Below are positions 34,176 to 45,892 of a stretch of 64,000 nucleotides of DNA, piece after piece; within the stretch, counting starts at the first letter, position 1; each line of letters starts with the position of its first letter. The notes below the pieces were generated by a model. That model was not told the origin of the DNA. It searched no databases and saw nothing but the letters and a program-made list of their open reading frames with translations. Position numbers and translations under genes: made by a program. Source of the DNA: Oscheius dolichura (taxonomy: Eukaryota; Nematoda; Chromadorea; Rhabditida; Rhabditidae); NCBI GenBank assembly GCA_932521035.1, contig OW051497.1, forward strand, positions 3,534,001-3,598,000. Direction: 5' to 3'.

Positions 34176-37158
34176 TTACGAGGATGACGAACTCTTCGAG
34201 CCAGATCTCCTAGATTGCGAACTACTGTGAGAGGATTTATCCGAAGTCGACGAAGAGCCCGTGGAACCCGTACTCTCGAAATCTAGCTTATACTCCTCCT
34301 TCTAAAACGGAACTGAAAAAAGATGTAGGATATCATACCTCAGAACTGGAGGAGTGCTTCGACTTGACGGAATAGGTTCCACCCGACGCTCCTGATACTC
34401 GCCGACCCAGTGGAACTGATAGTTTATTAGTCTCCTGATCCTGAATACTTGAATTATTAACTAAAATCAAGTGAGTCTAACCTTGCTCAAGTCAACCATT
34501 GACCTCGAGACACCAGAAACACCGGAAAGAGCTTGCTTGAACTTTCTCTCAATGGCAGTCTTCTGTGCAGAAGTCGACTGTTGTTCCATTACAAGAGGCC
34601 TGCTCATCACTCTTCGCCGAATATCTCGAAGCTGTTCCTCATAATCTCGAGTAGTTTCCATCATCGTTTTTCTGTGAAATAAACATAAGAATAAATCATT
34701 TTGTTAGAGGCTACCGTCTCTCCTCCACTTTCCGTTCAATATCCTTTTCTCTGCCTCTACTCATGGACCGTCTGATCTTGCTTCTCTGAAGTTCCACTTT
34801 TTCCTCGTGTTCAATGTCAGCATGGTGTCTTCTTTCTTTTTCAGTAATTTCTTTATCTATTCTCTTCCTTTAAACACATATTCCGTTTAAAATAATTTAG
34901 TGAATAATTTACCTGATAGCTTCGGTCCTCAAAAGCGAAGAATGCGTTTCATGTACAGGGAACACTGGCTCCAAAGATGGTGACGGCCTTCTTGATTGAG
35001 TTCTAGGGGGAGAAGTGGATATGCACTAAGTTTATCATAAAAAAGCTCAAGGTGTATTTATCTACCTGTTTATGTCTCTTTGAATTCTCCGATAAATTAA
35101 AAGGAACCGGGACCGTCGGAGGCTTTGAAGAAAAGACCTTTTGCAGCTTTTCGTTGAACTGAATGGGTGTATTCTCAATAAAAACGAAATGAGATATACC
35201 TGGTGGTGGAGCCTTCTAAAATCCGGTACAGACTGTCTTCTAATTGGTTTTTCATTCGAGTTATTTCGACATTGTTGATGCCGGAGATGGAACGCAACGT
35301 TTGTTCTTACGGAATGGTCCTAAAATGATTGTTAATAAAAAGGAATAAGCTTACTTTTAGTCCCGGAGGAGTTTGCGCTTCTGCCAATAGTTGAACAGCT
35401 CGTTTACTGCTGTCTCTTCCTCTTCTGTACGAATGAAGATCAGGAGCAACGTAAGTTGAAGCAGGGACTGGCTTGACTTGCACTGGAATTGAAAGCGTTT
35501 GGATCTCGAAAAGTCGCTCTATTTGCAATGGATTGCTCCAATGCTCACTGTAGCCAATTCAGTTTATAAGAATTTTTAGAATTATTAACCGGTCAAAATG
35601 CGATTGTCTTGTTGCAAGTACCCTGATATGAATTATCGCATGTTATTACAATCGAACAATGCTCTCAAATTGGCCTCGGGGCCTGTTATCCCTATCTGCC
35701 ACCTAACGATGCGACGCGGTCGCGTCGCGGTTCCTTTCAAAAAGGAATATTATCTCAATTCCATGGTTATAAACTTAAAACTTACTGAATGTGACATCTC
35801 CCATACTCTTACTCCTTGAAAGTGTCGTCTGCAGTTTCAAATTAGACCGAAGCTTTTTGCGAATAGCCTGAAATACCCATATAAAAGACTATTTATAACA
35901 TACATCAGCATATTTCTGGCTTTCAACTTGGGGATTGTCAGATTTGTAGGTAGTGAGAGGAACAGGAACAGCTTTAAACCTAGGAATAATATAAGACGGG
36001 TAAGGGTCACATTCCTACGGTTTGTAGCTGTTTTCTTCGGAATGCAGCCTCTCCCTTTCCTCCTTCTCCTTGTCGTCGAGCATCTTCTCCAGAAACTTTC
36101 TCGCAAACGTGTTCCCTTTATACTTTCTGAACAGTTTAGTCAATAACTGAACGCAAGCTACCTTTGCATAAACGTAAAGGGCTTTGGAACAGTCACTTGC
36201 GAAGAGGGCGGCCGACTAGGTGCATCCCTTGGCTTTTCTTTAGGAGGAGGACGCAAATCTTGGACAGATCTGGCCTTCTGCTTCACCAAGTTTACTTTGG
36301 GAGTCGCCTTCGCTACTGAGTTTTTCCTCCGTATTTCAGAATTAGAACTCGTTCTACTCCTAGATGGGATATCGTCTTCTTCGACTACTTCAGGTTCTCT
36401 TTCCACACTTGTACTGGGTTTCTAAATGAATGACAATAACTAATAAAAACGAAAAAGTTACCGTAAGTATAGCAGAGGATGCTCTTTGACGAGGGGGTCG
36501 AAAAGAATGAGGGCGAGGTTTATAAGAGTTTGTATCTTCTACCCGCGTCTGTTGTCGACGTTCAGTTTCAATTTGCTCCTGAAAGAGAGGAGCATATTTA
36601 ATTTTAATGGCACAAACTCTTTGATGTCTCAGCTCTCGTCGGTATCCTCTCAGATTTCGTAGAACTTCGGCAGCATCCTGTACTACTGGTCTTCCACCAA
36701 CGGGTGCCGCATTCGATGAAGGAGCAGGATGCGATGGTTCTCTTACACGAAGATCAGCTCGATCGATGTATTCGGAAGCTTGATGAGCTGTTGGTACATC
36801 AACGCGGCTGAATCACTTTGTAAAGTCTTCAACACATCTCTACCACCACTCATGAGCAGGAGATTTGTATGTGAGCTGGGGTAGATCGGTCCAGTAGTGG
36901 TTGCAACCAGGAGACTTGTGATAGGTAGCCCCTGCCAGCTGATCTCTTGGAGGGAACTTCGTCTGCTTGAAAAGTTGTTCAGTAGTCTCCTTGTGTTTCG
37001 AGCGAAGATACGTAATCTTTGACATGAACCGCTGGTCTTTCAAAAGGGAGTTGTCCTAAAGAATGTTCCCAACCCTGACGTTACGTTAGAGCAATTACCT
37101 GTTCCAACGCGCATAATAGGTTCTGTGTTGCAACCAGCGTCTGTTCAATGGGGTCCAT
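34176..37158 (-). CDS. FAM161: FAM161 family (UPF0564) centrosomal/ciliary protein, about 720 aa
   Basis: 16 exons: 37158-37099, 37055-36847, 36807-36618, 36578-36462, 36421-36162, 36126-36019, 35979-35904, 35867-35786, 35518-35355, 35319-35200, 35158-35066, 35025-34913, 34867-34715, 34671-34482, 34440-34339, 34301-34176; sum 2163 nt, in frame. The FAM161 hallmarks are PKPFTFMQRKYKGNTFARKF, then PFKAVPVPL, VPDFRRLHHQFNEKL, SSKPPTVPVPF and YEEQLRDIRRRVMSRPLVMEQ: repeated short Pro-Phe motifs alternating with charged helices, as in vertebrate FAM161A and B, which bind microtubules at the basal body and connecting cilium. The N-terminal ~280 residues and the Ser-rich tail are not conserved by eye. 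An acceptor (cctttcag) lies 8 bases before the ATG. Next to and co-oriented with crescerin, another ciliary gene. Confidence 0.82.
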
Positions 37159-37861
37159 ACATTAACTGAAAGGGAATACTGTTATGATACGTGGATTATA
37201 GTAGGGCAAGATACGGCAGTCAACAACTCCAATTTAATTGGACAGGGCGATAATAAAGTTACTCGAATATTTCAGTATAAAAGCTATGGAATCGGAGGTG
37301 GAGCGGACTAGGCAGAAGTTTGCGGAACCCCGCCCACCTACACGAGGAAGGAAGAACAAAAAAAGAAAATTGCTCTGCGCTGTTAGGTAAGCAATGGCGT
37401 AAGGTGTGCCCATGGCGTCCGTTTCCTGGCCAACGCCAGCTGGATCGCCTCATGTGGACGTGCAATTAGAACTACCGCACGTAATCCGGCTGGCGAAAAG
37501 CCATCAGCGTCCGCTTGATTACAAATATCGGGATGTTTACTATGGAAGGTAAGGCTGGCACTACTCGTCTCGCCATAAATAATCTCTCCTCTTTGTTGTT
37601 CCGTCCAGGTGGAAATTCTGATAAATGAACTAGGCTTTATTTAGGTCTCACCGTTAAAGAAATAGACAAGAAATTATGTCATGAAACAATCTCACGAAAT
37701 ACACTAATCCTCTACAAAACTCGTGTAACAATAGGCGAACAACTACATTCAAAAATTAGAAATGTGCTCAACACAATCACCAGCAAACGAATGTCAATAA
37801 TATAGAGGGTATGGCATCAGGATCAATGGCAGAAAAGGTGATTTAAAAAAAATTAAATAAA
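37159..37861. other. Intergenic between glycogen phosphorylase and FAM161
   Basis: About 700 bases with no exon. It holds an X-box-like sequence at 37421-37434 and TTTATT (AATAAA on the minus strand) at 37636-37641, a possible distant poly(A) signal of glycogen phosphorylase. Confidence 0.5.
37421..37434. promoter_or_regulatory. X-box-like (RFX) site upstream of FAM161
   Basis: GTTTCCTGGCCAAC matches RYYNYY-WW-RRNRAC at 12 of 14 positions, about 265 bases upstream of the FAM161 ATG, a normal distance for X-boxes. The GTTTCC half-site is perfect and the other half has one mismatch. FAM161 proteins act at cilia, so an RFX site would make sense. Confidence 0.4.
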
Positions 37862-40800
37862 TCAGGGTTGGTTTTGAGGTTCTTCATAAGGAGCAGGGAG
37901 GGATTTCTCGAACTCGTTGATTCCCCAGATCTCGCGGGCATATTCGGCAATTGTTCGGTCTGCGCTGAACTTTCCTGTGCTGGCAATGTTCATCAGGGCC
38001 ATGTGGGACCATTTTTGTTGGTCGCGGTAGGTCTCAGCAACCTGAAAACGAACAAATAAAAAGAGGAATACGTGAATAGTCTACCTTATCCTGGCATTCC
38101 ATGTAGGACTCGAAGTCGGCGCAGACAAGGAATCTGTCGTGGTAGCGGAGCATGTTGGCCAGATCACGAAGTTGTTCAGGGTGTTCAGGAGTGAACATGC
38201 CGGCCTCCAACTGCTCGACAATCTGCTTCAGGGCGGGGCTCTTGTTGATGAACTCCTCGGCGTTGTATCCGCGCTTCTCCAAAGCTTGGACTTCCTCAAC
38301 AGTCATTCCGAAGATGAAGATGTTCTCGAGTCCCATCTCCTCGGCCATTTCAACATTGGCTCCGTCCATGGTTCCAATGGTTAATCCACCGTTCAACATG
38401 AATTTCATGTTTCCGGTTCCGGATGCCTCGGTACCGGCGGTAGAGATCTGCTCAGAGAGATCAGCAGCGGGAATGATCTTTTCGGCAAGGGATACACGGT
38501 AGTTCTCGAGGTACACAACCTGAATAGAACTTGATTGAAAATAAATAAGAAATAACTACCTTCATCTTGTCTCCGACGACGGGATCCTGGTTGACGACTT
38601 CACCGACGGCGGTGATGAATCGGATGATCTGCTTGGCCATGTGGTAGCCAGGAGCGGCCTTTCCTCCGTAGATGAATGTACGAGGGACCATGTCAATGCT
38701 GGGATCGGCCTTGATTCTGTTGTACAGAGCAGCAACATGGAGGATGTTGAGGAGCTGGCGCTTGTACTCATGAATACGCTTGACCTGAAAGAATACAATG
38801 AGAACACAAAATGGGGAATAACTCACGTGGATGTCGTAGATGGAAGCAGGGTTGATCTGGACCTTGTACTCCTCAGTCAAGTACTGAGCAACGTGCATCT
38901 TGTTCTCCTGCTTGACACGGCGGATCTGGTCAAGGAAGCCAGGGTTGTTGGCGAATTCCTTCAGTCTCTGGAGCTGGTCGAGGTTGGTGATCCAGTCCTC
39001 TCCAATTTTCTGAAATGCGAATATTTGAAAAGAAGTATAACTGCTCCTACCTCGACAATAACATCAGCCAGAGAAGGATTAGACAGAAGAAGCCAACGAC
39101 GGGGTGTAATTCCGTTGGTCTTGTTCTGGAAGCGCCCCTCGAAGAACTCATCGAAGTCCTTGAAGATAGATTTTCTCAACAGCTTGGTGTGGAGGGCAGC
39201 GACTCCATTGACAGCGTGAGAGCAGACACAGCAGAGGTTAGCCATGTTGATTCTCTTCTCTCCGCACTGGTCGGCCTCCTCGACGATGGACATTCTCCTC
39301 ATACGTTCGAAGTCTCCAGGGTGCTTGGCGGCGATGGCCTCCATGAACTTCTGGTTGATCTCGTAGATGATCTCCAAGTGACGGGGGAGCATGGACTGGA
39401 GCATGCTAACGGGCCAGCGTTCGAGAGCCTCGGGGAGGAGAGTGTGGTTGGTGTAGGCGAAGGTGCGACGGCAGATGTCCAAAGACTTGTCCCATGAAAG
39501 TCCCTCGATATCGATAAGAAGACGCATAAGTTCGGGAATTCCAATGGAAGGATGGGTGTCATTCAGCTGGATGGCGACCTTCTCGGGGAAGGTGTCAAAG
39601 TCGACGCGAATGGTGTCGCGACATCCATACTTGCTGGACTTGAATCGACGGATGATGTCCTGAAGGGTGGCGGCGACCAGGAAGTATTGTTGTTTCAGAC
39701 GAAGCTCCTTGCCAACAAACATCTGAAAATGTCTCAAATTTCAGGTTCCCTCATATTTTTCTACGTTATCATTGGGGTAGAGGACTCGGGTAATGTTTTC
39801 AGACAGATTCCTGTCCATGACGGCTTGGACGTAGTCTCCAGTGTTGAAGAACTTCAGACCGAAGTTGTTTTCAGCCTTGGCGCTCCATAGACGGAGTGTG
39901 TTGACGATGTTGTTGCGGTACCCAGGAATCGGTGTATCGTAGGGCATGGCGAACACCAACTGGGTGTCTACCCATCGTTTCTAAATGCCGAATTCATTTA
40001 AGAAGTTATGAATATCCGCAAACCTTTCCGCTGTCATCCTTGATAACCTTTCCATAGAAGTTGACAGGGAGCATGTATTCGGGCCTGGCCTTCTCCCAAG
40101 GGTTTCCAAAACGTAGCCAGTCGTCAGGCTCTTCTACCTAAAAAGGGCAAAATTGTTTAATTCACAGTTTTACTAGCTTACCTGCCAACCATTCTCGATT
40201 ATCTGTTTGAAGATTCCATACTCGTAACGAAGACCATATCCACAGGCTGGGATGCCGAGAGTAGCCAAAGAATCGAGGAAACAGGCGGCAAGGCGACCGA
40301 GACCTCCGTTTCCAAGCCCGGCGTCCTCTTCAATTTCTTGGAGCTCCTCAATGTCCAATCCGAGCTGAAATGGAAGGAATTTATAAAGAGACCATTAATT
40401 GTACCTGGTAGAGAGCCTCATCCACGGTAGCTTGAAGTCCCAGATTCATCATGGTGTTGGAAAGGGTGCGCCCCATGTAGAACTCCAAGGAAAGGTAGTA
40501 AACTCTCTGGAAATGGGTGTTATTCTCGACGAAGAGACGAAAACCTTGGGGTCCTTCTCATAGTAATGTTGTTGGGTACGGATCCAACGACTGACAAGAT
40601 GATCCCTGACGGTGTTGGCCAAGGCGAAGTAGTAATCTCTAGCTGTAGCCACATTTCGGTCCTGTAAATTACCAGAGTCAGGCCGACAAACAGAACCAAA
40701 GATCACCTTGATGATAGAGAAGTGAAGGTGTCTGTTGAAGGTCTTCTTGATGTTGCTAACATTCTCCACCTGGGCAATACCACGGACAGAAATCTGCTTT

Positions 40801-42594
40801 CTGCGGTCGTGGTCAGTAATCATGGCTCCTGAAAAGAAAAAAAACGAAGTTGGAGAACTAAGTCAATAGCAGGAAGAGAAAACAGAAAAGAGATGGCAGA
40901 TTAGTCAGCGCGGGTTCACGTGAAACTGGCGGAAAATTTAAACCCAGGTTAGACGCTCCCTGATTTTTCGAATTACAACCCCAAGAAAAACAAAAGAAAA
41001 CCGAGTCGAAAGATCAGAAACGAATTGAAAACAAGCGAAGTGTAAAACTTGAATTTATCTTGCTTTTCGATGAATTGCCGCCGCGATGTTTATGTCTTTT
41101 ACGTGGTGAATAAAACCGATAAACAACATGTCATTGTGGAGCAATAGAACAGGAACTTTTTGGATTAATGTGGATTAAAAAACCGCTGGGAGCAGCTGGC
41201 GAGCCGAACGACGGGGGAAATCAACGGCGGCGAAAGAATCAATAGCAGGGGACGCCCCGCAAAACAACAACTCACAGAAAGCTAGAGAGTTAGACTAAAC
41301 CGGCGACGCTTGACCCGCAATCGCTTCCGCGGACCATGACCCAGGAGAACGTTGGCAGATAAACAGAAGGCCAAGAGAGGGGCCCTTGCGCCTTTTAAAG
41401 GTTAGCGTCTCGGTGACCGTGGCCTTTGTACCCGACAATTTAATGGCAATGGCAGTGGGTATCAGCCAGGAACTAGAGGCTATCTTGTGATGCAAAAGAG
41501 ACGGGCAGGCATAGGTAGACACAATCGCGTTCATCCTCAGAGATGACAGCTGACCTCCAATGAGGGTTGTAACAAACAAAATTGACCGGACCTATGGGAT
41601 TGCCATGTCTTTTGGAGATACGCGACTGCCAAGGAAGGTCGGCCATAAAAACAAGAAGCGGTAACACTTGAAAGGAGACGGAATTAGCTCTTTAAAAGGA
41701 AGCAATCCATCACGGATGACGCGCCATTGTCTGTAAAGACTAACAACAACGACGCTTTGAAAATCAGGAAATCAATTTGCTGGTAACGACGGTGCGCTGG
41801 TTGGATGGGAACCATAAAGAAGCCGCCGAGCTTTTCATCTGAGCGACAGATGGCCTGATTCTCCGGATTATCAAGCCAATTTCTGCAGAAGTTAACCGCG
41901 GAACTACGCAAAAGTTTTCGACGTAAGTAAACAGAATGAACGGGAAATGACACTGATAACTCAGGGAAACAAAACGAATGGGGAGGGGCATCTAAGCAGG
42001 AAGTTGTTGTCTATGGGAGGATAATTCGAAGTCCCCGATACGTGCAGACAGCGAGTTTCTAGCCGGGAGCAGCGTTGCCCCGCCTTGATGGAATGTCCGG
42101 CCCAGTGCAAATGGGCCCATCCTGGATGAATAACACCTAAAACGCTCCCCGGACAAATTCCTAATCAGGAATATTCGCTTTATTTTTGTTGACAGCGGCA
42201 GCCACCTACATAAAAAGATAAGATAATCGTTTGTTCGCGGAATAATAACGCTTCTACCAGGGGGGAAAGGGGTAGTTTAGGGTACCCGGACACGTTCTTG
42301 CAGAGGGTGGCAACAAAAACAAGGGGCCACCTGTCTGTTTGACGATTAAAGGCCCCTCTTGCACTTTTGTATTTCTTATGGAGGGCATTACAACCTATTC
42401 GTTGATCTTTTGTTCACCACTTTGTAACAAAAGTACGGTATTTTGTGTGAGAGGAAATAATAAAATGGATGAGTACTTGTAGCAGTTAGTACTTCTTTAA
42501 TCGTAGTGTAAATGTATAAAAAAAGAGAAACCTAACCAGCGCGAATGTTACTGAACAAAATAAAAAAGGACTCACCCTTCTTTTTCTGATCCAT
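37862..42594 (-). CDS. PYG: Glycogen phosphorylase (855 or 847 aa)
   Basis: Exons: 42594-42576, 40828-40707, 40661-40545, 40506-40405, 40364-40182, 40137-40024, 39980-39765, 39722-39051, 39009-38827, 38784-38560, 38519-38085, 38041-37862. Full family length. It releases glucose 1-phosphate from glycogen in the cytosol. Visible features: the regulatory serine in RRKQISVRG (residue 12 of the short form, 20 of the long), the glycogen-phosphorylase core [10 protein letters not shown] and [14 protein letters not shown], and the pyridoxal-phosphate lysine in [14 protein letters not shown] (residue 682/690). Two starts are possible. A 19-nt upstream exon (MDQKKK, donor G|gtgagt) joins in frame to the second exon. 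Alternatively, ATG at 40823 lies 5 bases after an acceptor and gives 847 residues. The first intron is 1.75 kb while all others are short. Third positions are strongly C-biased, as in a highly expressed gene. Confidence 0.95.
40829..42575. other. Long first intron of glycogen phosphorylase
   Basis: 1747 nt between the MDQKKK exon and the main second exon. Purine-rich on +. No other exon seen; several minus-strand frames (41295-41991) are long but lack splice signals. Confidence 0.5.
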
Positions 42595-43455
42595 CTTGCC
42601 GTCGTCCACTTGCTAGTATCGCAGGGATGAGACTGTCCTTGGGAATGGGAGAAGACCTGTAAACAAAGTGGCGTGATACGTAACTGTAAGCCGTTAAAAA
42701 CAAAGCAGTACTCGGAGAGGAAAAAACGTGTAAAATCCATGGGCAAAATTGCAAAAACAGCAAGAGGACGATTGTACCCTCGCGACGGCTTTGAACCGAG
42801 TATTTATGTACCCAAATGTTATCGGAAGATTGTTTGTCTCGTCTCCTTGTTTTGGTTCAGAGTCGTTGTGGTCGTTGGCCTAGCGAAATCGTTGCCATCA
42901 CTTTCTTTGAGGCTTGATAGACATTTAAGCACTGTTCGCTGAGGGCTCGACGGGAACTGTACCGGGCAAAGAAGAAATGTCTGGGTGGCATTCAGCCGTA
43001 AAGGGACTTTAGATGGAAAGTTAGACTGTTTAAAGTCAGAAGAGGTGTATAAGCAATCTCGCTGATGATACTTTCAGATGAAAGACGCTTACTCATCCCG
43101 AGGAGCCAATGTCAGTAGTTCGGTTACTATGATTTTCCGAAATAAAGTGTTTCCTCTTCTAGTTCATCTCTTCTGCCGGGATTTTGGAAGATCCACCTTC
43201 TTTCCCAGCGCATTGTTATGATCTAAGAAATAAGGAAATACCCGTACGACATCCCCGGCAGGCACCTGTGAAACCAACGTGGTTGAGGGTGGCATATCGA
43301 ATATTATTGCACCGCCAAATAACACACAAACATTTGCTCTTCCTTGCCGCTTCCAATCTTTTGATCGAGACAGATTCCAGTTTATTGACACTGTGTTTCG
43401 AATCTATGTAGCTATACTGCCCTAGATCGACTATCATGATAAGCTAGGAAGACAT
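42595..43455. other. Intergenic upstream of glycogen phosphorylase
   Basis: No gene is supported. It should hold the promoter of the long glycogen phosphorylase transcript (minus) and, near its right edge, upstream sequence of tRNA-Asn. Confidence 0.45.
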
Positions 43456-43475
43456 GCTTCCGTGGCGCAATAGGC

Positions 43476-43511
<36 letters not shown>

Positions 43512-43528
43512 GAGCCCACCCGGGAGCG
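43456..43528 (+). tRNA. tRNA-Asn (GUU)
   Basis: Complete cloverleaf: acceptor stem GCTTCCG/CGGGAGC (one G-U pair), D-arm with A-box TGGCGCAATAGG, anticodon arm TTCGG-CTGTTAA-CCGAA with anticodon GTT at 43489-43491, and T-arm GGTGG-TTCGAGC-CCACC (B-box). Discriminator G. No intron. T6 follows six bases later as Pol III terminator. Confidence 0.95.
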
Positions 43529-43533
43529 AAATA

Positions 43534-43539
43534 TTTTTT
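43534..43539 (+). terminator. Pol III T-run after tRNA-Asn
   Basis: Six T residues five bases past the tRNA 3' end. Confidence 0.8.
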
Positions 43540-44129
43540 GATAAAAGAATATCAGAGAGATGCCTGGAGCGACCCTCCGGGTCGCCTCCGATTTAGCCGG
43601 ATTTCTTGTGTTTCATTATATTGAACACATCTTATAGGAAAGAGAAGAAGGATTAATGCAAAATAAATTACCCAATAATTTGATGAAAAGAAAGAATAAA
43701 TAGTTATTTAGTGGACAGTGTGAAAAACACTTCCACATAACTTACTCTCCAAAATAAGCAATGATTGAGGAGCAGGAGGTGGCGTTTTCACACAGACCGA
43801 AAAAAGAAGGAGCCCCCTGAGAAAAGTTATTTTCCCTCATTTTAGTAGATGCGTACGGGATACTCCCTGACTTTCTCGATTTTGAAGCGTTTTAAATATG
43901 AAAACGTTTTTCCGACCAAGCTCTAGATGACTGTATTTACTTGGATGGCTACTGACAATGTATTGCGGGTCATGGAGGCCCATGTTAGAGAAGTGCTGTC
44001 TGCCCAAACCAGTGAAAAAAAGCTCCTCATTCTCCTAATAAAATCAACATATGAGGTACATACGACTGAAATTTTATTCAGCTGACTAATGAATTTAGAG
44101 GAGAAAGCCACATGAACAGTTAACACGAA
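43540..44129. other. Intergenic with a short perfect hairpin
   Basis: No exon is supported. At 43569-43585 there is a 7-bp perfect inverted repeat, GCGACCC-TCC-GGGTCGC. Confidence 0.45.
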
Positions 44130-44835
44130 TTATTCTGGAGAAGCGTTGATAAGTACGACATCTCCGCCGATTTCGTCAAGAATTGTGCTATACAGTTCGG
44201 CATTCACCTTCGAAAACGTGTGAACGTCGATGTTGCTGATCCATTTGCTGTCGGCATTTGCTTTTGACAGTATCAAGACTTGGCTCATTTCTTTGATCTC
44301 CGGTTCTCTTAATCATATACTCAACTACTGATGAGCGTGACTCACTTATCGGGGAACTTGCCCTTCTTCTTTATATAGTAACAGTTGCTGTATCTCTTGT
44401 CGTCCATCCTGATGGTTGATGCGGTGCGTACGATGTTCACTATTCCCGCAACCAATAAGAGAATCTTCTGCTTCTTCAAATACGGTTCGATCACCTTCAA
44501 CAGTTCAACTGCATCATCGGTCTGTAAATTCTTTTCTTTAAAACAAGAATGGAAGTAGTTCACCTCTTCAATACAGGGTATTATCCAAATATCCTGCTCG
44601 CCATTCTCCGCGCGATCCTGAAATGCCTTCGACAGCTTATCTTCATAGTCATCAATTACTGAGACGGTACTCTTAGCCTTCTTCGGTACAGTGCAAATCA
44701 TCTCCACTGATGATTCTCGCGAGATTGACTGCAATGCTTTGAAGACCACATTCGAAAAGCCTACCGGTTCGCGTTTCCTTTTCTGAGTTCGGGTGACTGG
44801 AGTCCTCTCGTGGTCTACCTCTTGTTGGATTTCCG
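44130..44835 (-). CDS. Unidentified protein or C-terminal module of the ParB-like gene
   Basis: Exons 44835-44564, 44521-44346 and 44307-44130, phase-consistent, about 208 residues, ending DVVLINASPE. It begins with a Lys/Arg-rich linker (TRTQKRKREP), then two alpha/beta-like stretches: FSNVVFKALQSISRES...QDIWIIPCIEE and AVELLKVIEPYLKKQKILLLVAGI. The strand-helix rhythm suggests a Rossmann-like or nuclease-like fold, but no catalytic motif is recognised. The first exon starts in phase 1 after an acceptor and has no early in-frame ATG. It therefore probably follows an upstream exon, most simply of the ParB-like gene, whose last exon offers a donor (ATAA|gtttgc) in matching phase. Confidence 0.5.
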
Positions 44836-44898
44836 CTGTTCAGTTTTGAACCTTTTTAATGGTTGTTTTACTACATTTTTTAAGCTCCTAAAATGTTT

Positions 44899-45892
44899 CT
44901 AAGCTGATTTGAAGGGATTGCAAACATCGAAAAATTGCCTCGCAGAGGGTGTTTCATCGAATGGCAAACTTATAACAGAGTCCAAGAAGTCAGTAAGTTC
45001 CTGAAGTGTTTGAGGTGTAGATCGCAGCCTCGTTGCCGAGTAGAGGTCAAGCCTCGAGAAGCGAGGCCCTTCCAGACTTTTTGTTTGAAACTAAACTCCT
45101 TTGAATATTTTATTTGTCCTTTACAGACCCATTTATCCGCTATCTTCCCAGATATGATAACAAGCTTCTTGAAGATTTCCTCTGGGAGCAGAAAGGTCGA
45201 GGAGGCGTCAATTGCTGCCCGCTGAAAAGAACTTTTGCGAGCACAAAGCGAGACTTACTGCAGAAAAGTTAAAGCGATTTAAGAATAGTTCGAACATCTT
45301 CCGTTTTCCATTGAAACGTATAGGGAATTGGTCATATGGAATGTTGAGTTCTAGGGAAAGGGCCTTCCACAGTAGAACAAGCTAAATTTAATCGTTTCCT
45401 AATTCAAGAGAAAGGCGTACCGAATAAATTTCGCTGTAGGTAGATGTGGCGGTCAGCAGAGTAGTACAGGCACGGATTACTGTAAGAGTAGTAATCTCTC
45501 TGGAATTATCGATGTCGTCCAGTAATTGTTCAAATTCTTCAGTAGGCAGAACAGTGATCAACACCGAAACGTTGAAATCAGCCTGTGTATTACTGTATTA
45601 CGAGAATAGAGCATAATCAACGATTTCGTCGTTCTCCATCAGGGTTCGATAAGCAGTAGCCCGGTGGATTCCATCATATAGGACGGCAGACCTAAAATCC
45701 CGTCTGGTATATTCTCTTCTTCTTCATTTACCCCATTTCATCGATGTTTGCCGTATCACAAAAGCCACGGTAGAAAGCAGTATTAGGTGCAAAGGGGCTT
45801 AACTTCTCTCCGTACTTATCCATGATTTCTTTTACACGATTTTTGTTGATAGGACGAATGAACGGATATGCGCGAAGACTACTCAGAGAAAC
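44899..45892 (-). CDS. ParB/sulfiredoxin-like domain protein (5' end not resolved)
   Basis: Exons 45892-45732, 45691-45622, 45582-45421, 45381-45259, 45221-45129 and 45090-44899, phases consistent, 266 residues from the first mapped exon. Residues 1-80 carry the ParB/Srx pattern: VSLSSLRAYPFIRPINKNRV, then about 40 residues later DGIHRATAYRTL, i.e. the GxHR box that binds nucleotide phosphate in ParB CTPases and sulfiredoxins. The Cys that sulfiredoxins place in this box (GCHR) is Ile here, so peroxiredoxin repair is unlikely. The remaining ~180 residues are helical with no recognised domain. The second donor (ATC|gttgat) is weak. The upstream exon near 45.96-46.04 kb could not be joined in frame. 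It is followed by the module at 44130-44835. Confidence 0.6.

Noticed and set aside
35598-35819. 73-codon + frame inside the FAM161 gene
   Set aside because: It lies in an intron on the opposite strand; no support beyond being open.
38600-38660. [12 protein letters not shown] in glycogen phosphorylase as the cofactor lysine site
   Set aside because: The pyridoxal-phosphate lysine of the family is in the GNMKF motif, which is present at 38519-38085.
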